Positions 5,726 to 5,814 of a stretch of DNA of 5,814 bases are shown here, one piece after another. The number at the start of each line of letters is the position of its first letter. Within the stretch, counting starts at the first letter, position 1. The stretch is from Gracilibacteraceae bacterium. GTDB taxonomy: Bacteria; Bacillota; Desulfitobacteriia; Desulfitobacteriales; Syntrophobotulaceae. The notes below the pieces were generated by a model that saw nothing but the letters and a program-made list of their open reading frames with translations, was not told the origin of the DNA and did no database searches. The stretch spans positions 1-5,814 of the forward strand of contig JAIRRL010000212.1 of assembly GCA_031255985.1 (NCBI GenBank). Reading direction: 5' to 3'. The translations under genes and the position numbers were made by a program.

Positions 5726-5814
5726 CTTTTTTATGTCTTCATAATATAATTTTATTATCCTATCGTGATATTTTTCTTCACCTTCCGTTAAACATTTTAT
5801 ATTAAAATTATTTA
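5699..5814 (-). CDS. C-terminal end of an unidentified AT-rich gene
   Basis: An open frame enters from the window edge and stops at TAA 5701-5699, giving the last 37 residues. The tail is charged and helix-like (TEGEEKYHDRIIKLYYED, then IKKLEEYKNET), rich in Lys, Glu, Ile and Tyr, as expected of a real protein from AT-rich DNA. I do not recognise the protein. Base composition is sharply different from the rest of the window (24 G/C in 114 bases over 5701-5814), suggesting a gene of other origin. A 38-codon open frame in such AT-rich DNA can also arise by chance, so confidence is moderate. Confidence 0.45.
   Translation of the reverse strand, partial: NNFNIKCLTEGEEKYHDRIIKLYYEDIKKLEEYKNET

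Overview
The window shows one strand of work. Every gene I can support runs on the minus strand, so the transcription order is from high to low coordinates. The coding region is GC-rich, the genes are tightly packed with good Shine-Dalgarno sequences, and a CdaR/PucR-type regulator sits upstream. Together with the redox enzyme content this suggests an anaerobic bacterium, probably Bacillota (Negativicutes- or Peptococcaceae-like). That placement is inference; there is no rRNA or other marker gene here.

Layout in transcription order: (a) 5814-5699, the very AT-rich 3' end of an unidentified gene (24 G/C in 114 bases over 5701-5814). (b) 5698-5546, a GC-rich leader with four small hairpins. (c) 5545-4301, a PucR/CdaR-family helix-turn-helix regulator. 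(d) 4300-4125, a spacer with inverted repeats and a weak candidate promoter. (e) A compact operon: VOC-family (glyoxalase/methylmalonyl-CoA epimerase-like) protein 4124-3675, EtfB 3654-2917, EtfA 2917-1988, a FAD-dependent oxidoreductase of the fumarate reductase/ketosteroid dehydrogenase superfamily 1966-488, and a short-chain dehydrogenase 391 to the window edge (C-terminus missing). A degenerate 6-7 nt tandem repeat (407-490) fills the spacer between the last two genes.

How the parts may work together: the ETF would carry electrons to or from the FAD flavoprotein, the SDR would handle a ketone/alcohol step with NAD(P)H, and the VOC protein would isomerise or bind the same small substrate. 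This set (SDR, fumarate-reductase-like flavoprotein, VOC epimerase/racemase, FixAB-like ETF) matches, by family, the enzymes of bacterial equol formation: dihydrodaidzein reductase, tetrahydrodaidzein reductase and dihydrodaidzein racemase. The diagnostic daidzein reductase is not in the window. I therefore propose an equol-type reductive pathway for a polyphenol or another cyclic ketone, as a hypothesis. Several conserved residues (ETF flavin site, VOC metal ligands, fumarate reductase catalytic Arg/His) appear replaced, which argues for a specialised system rather than housekeeping beta-oxidation or fumarate respiration.
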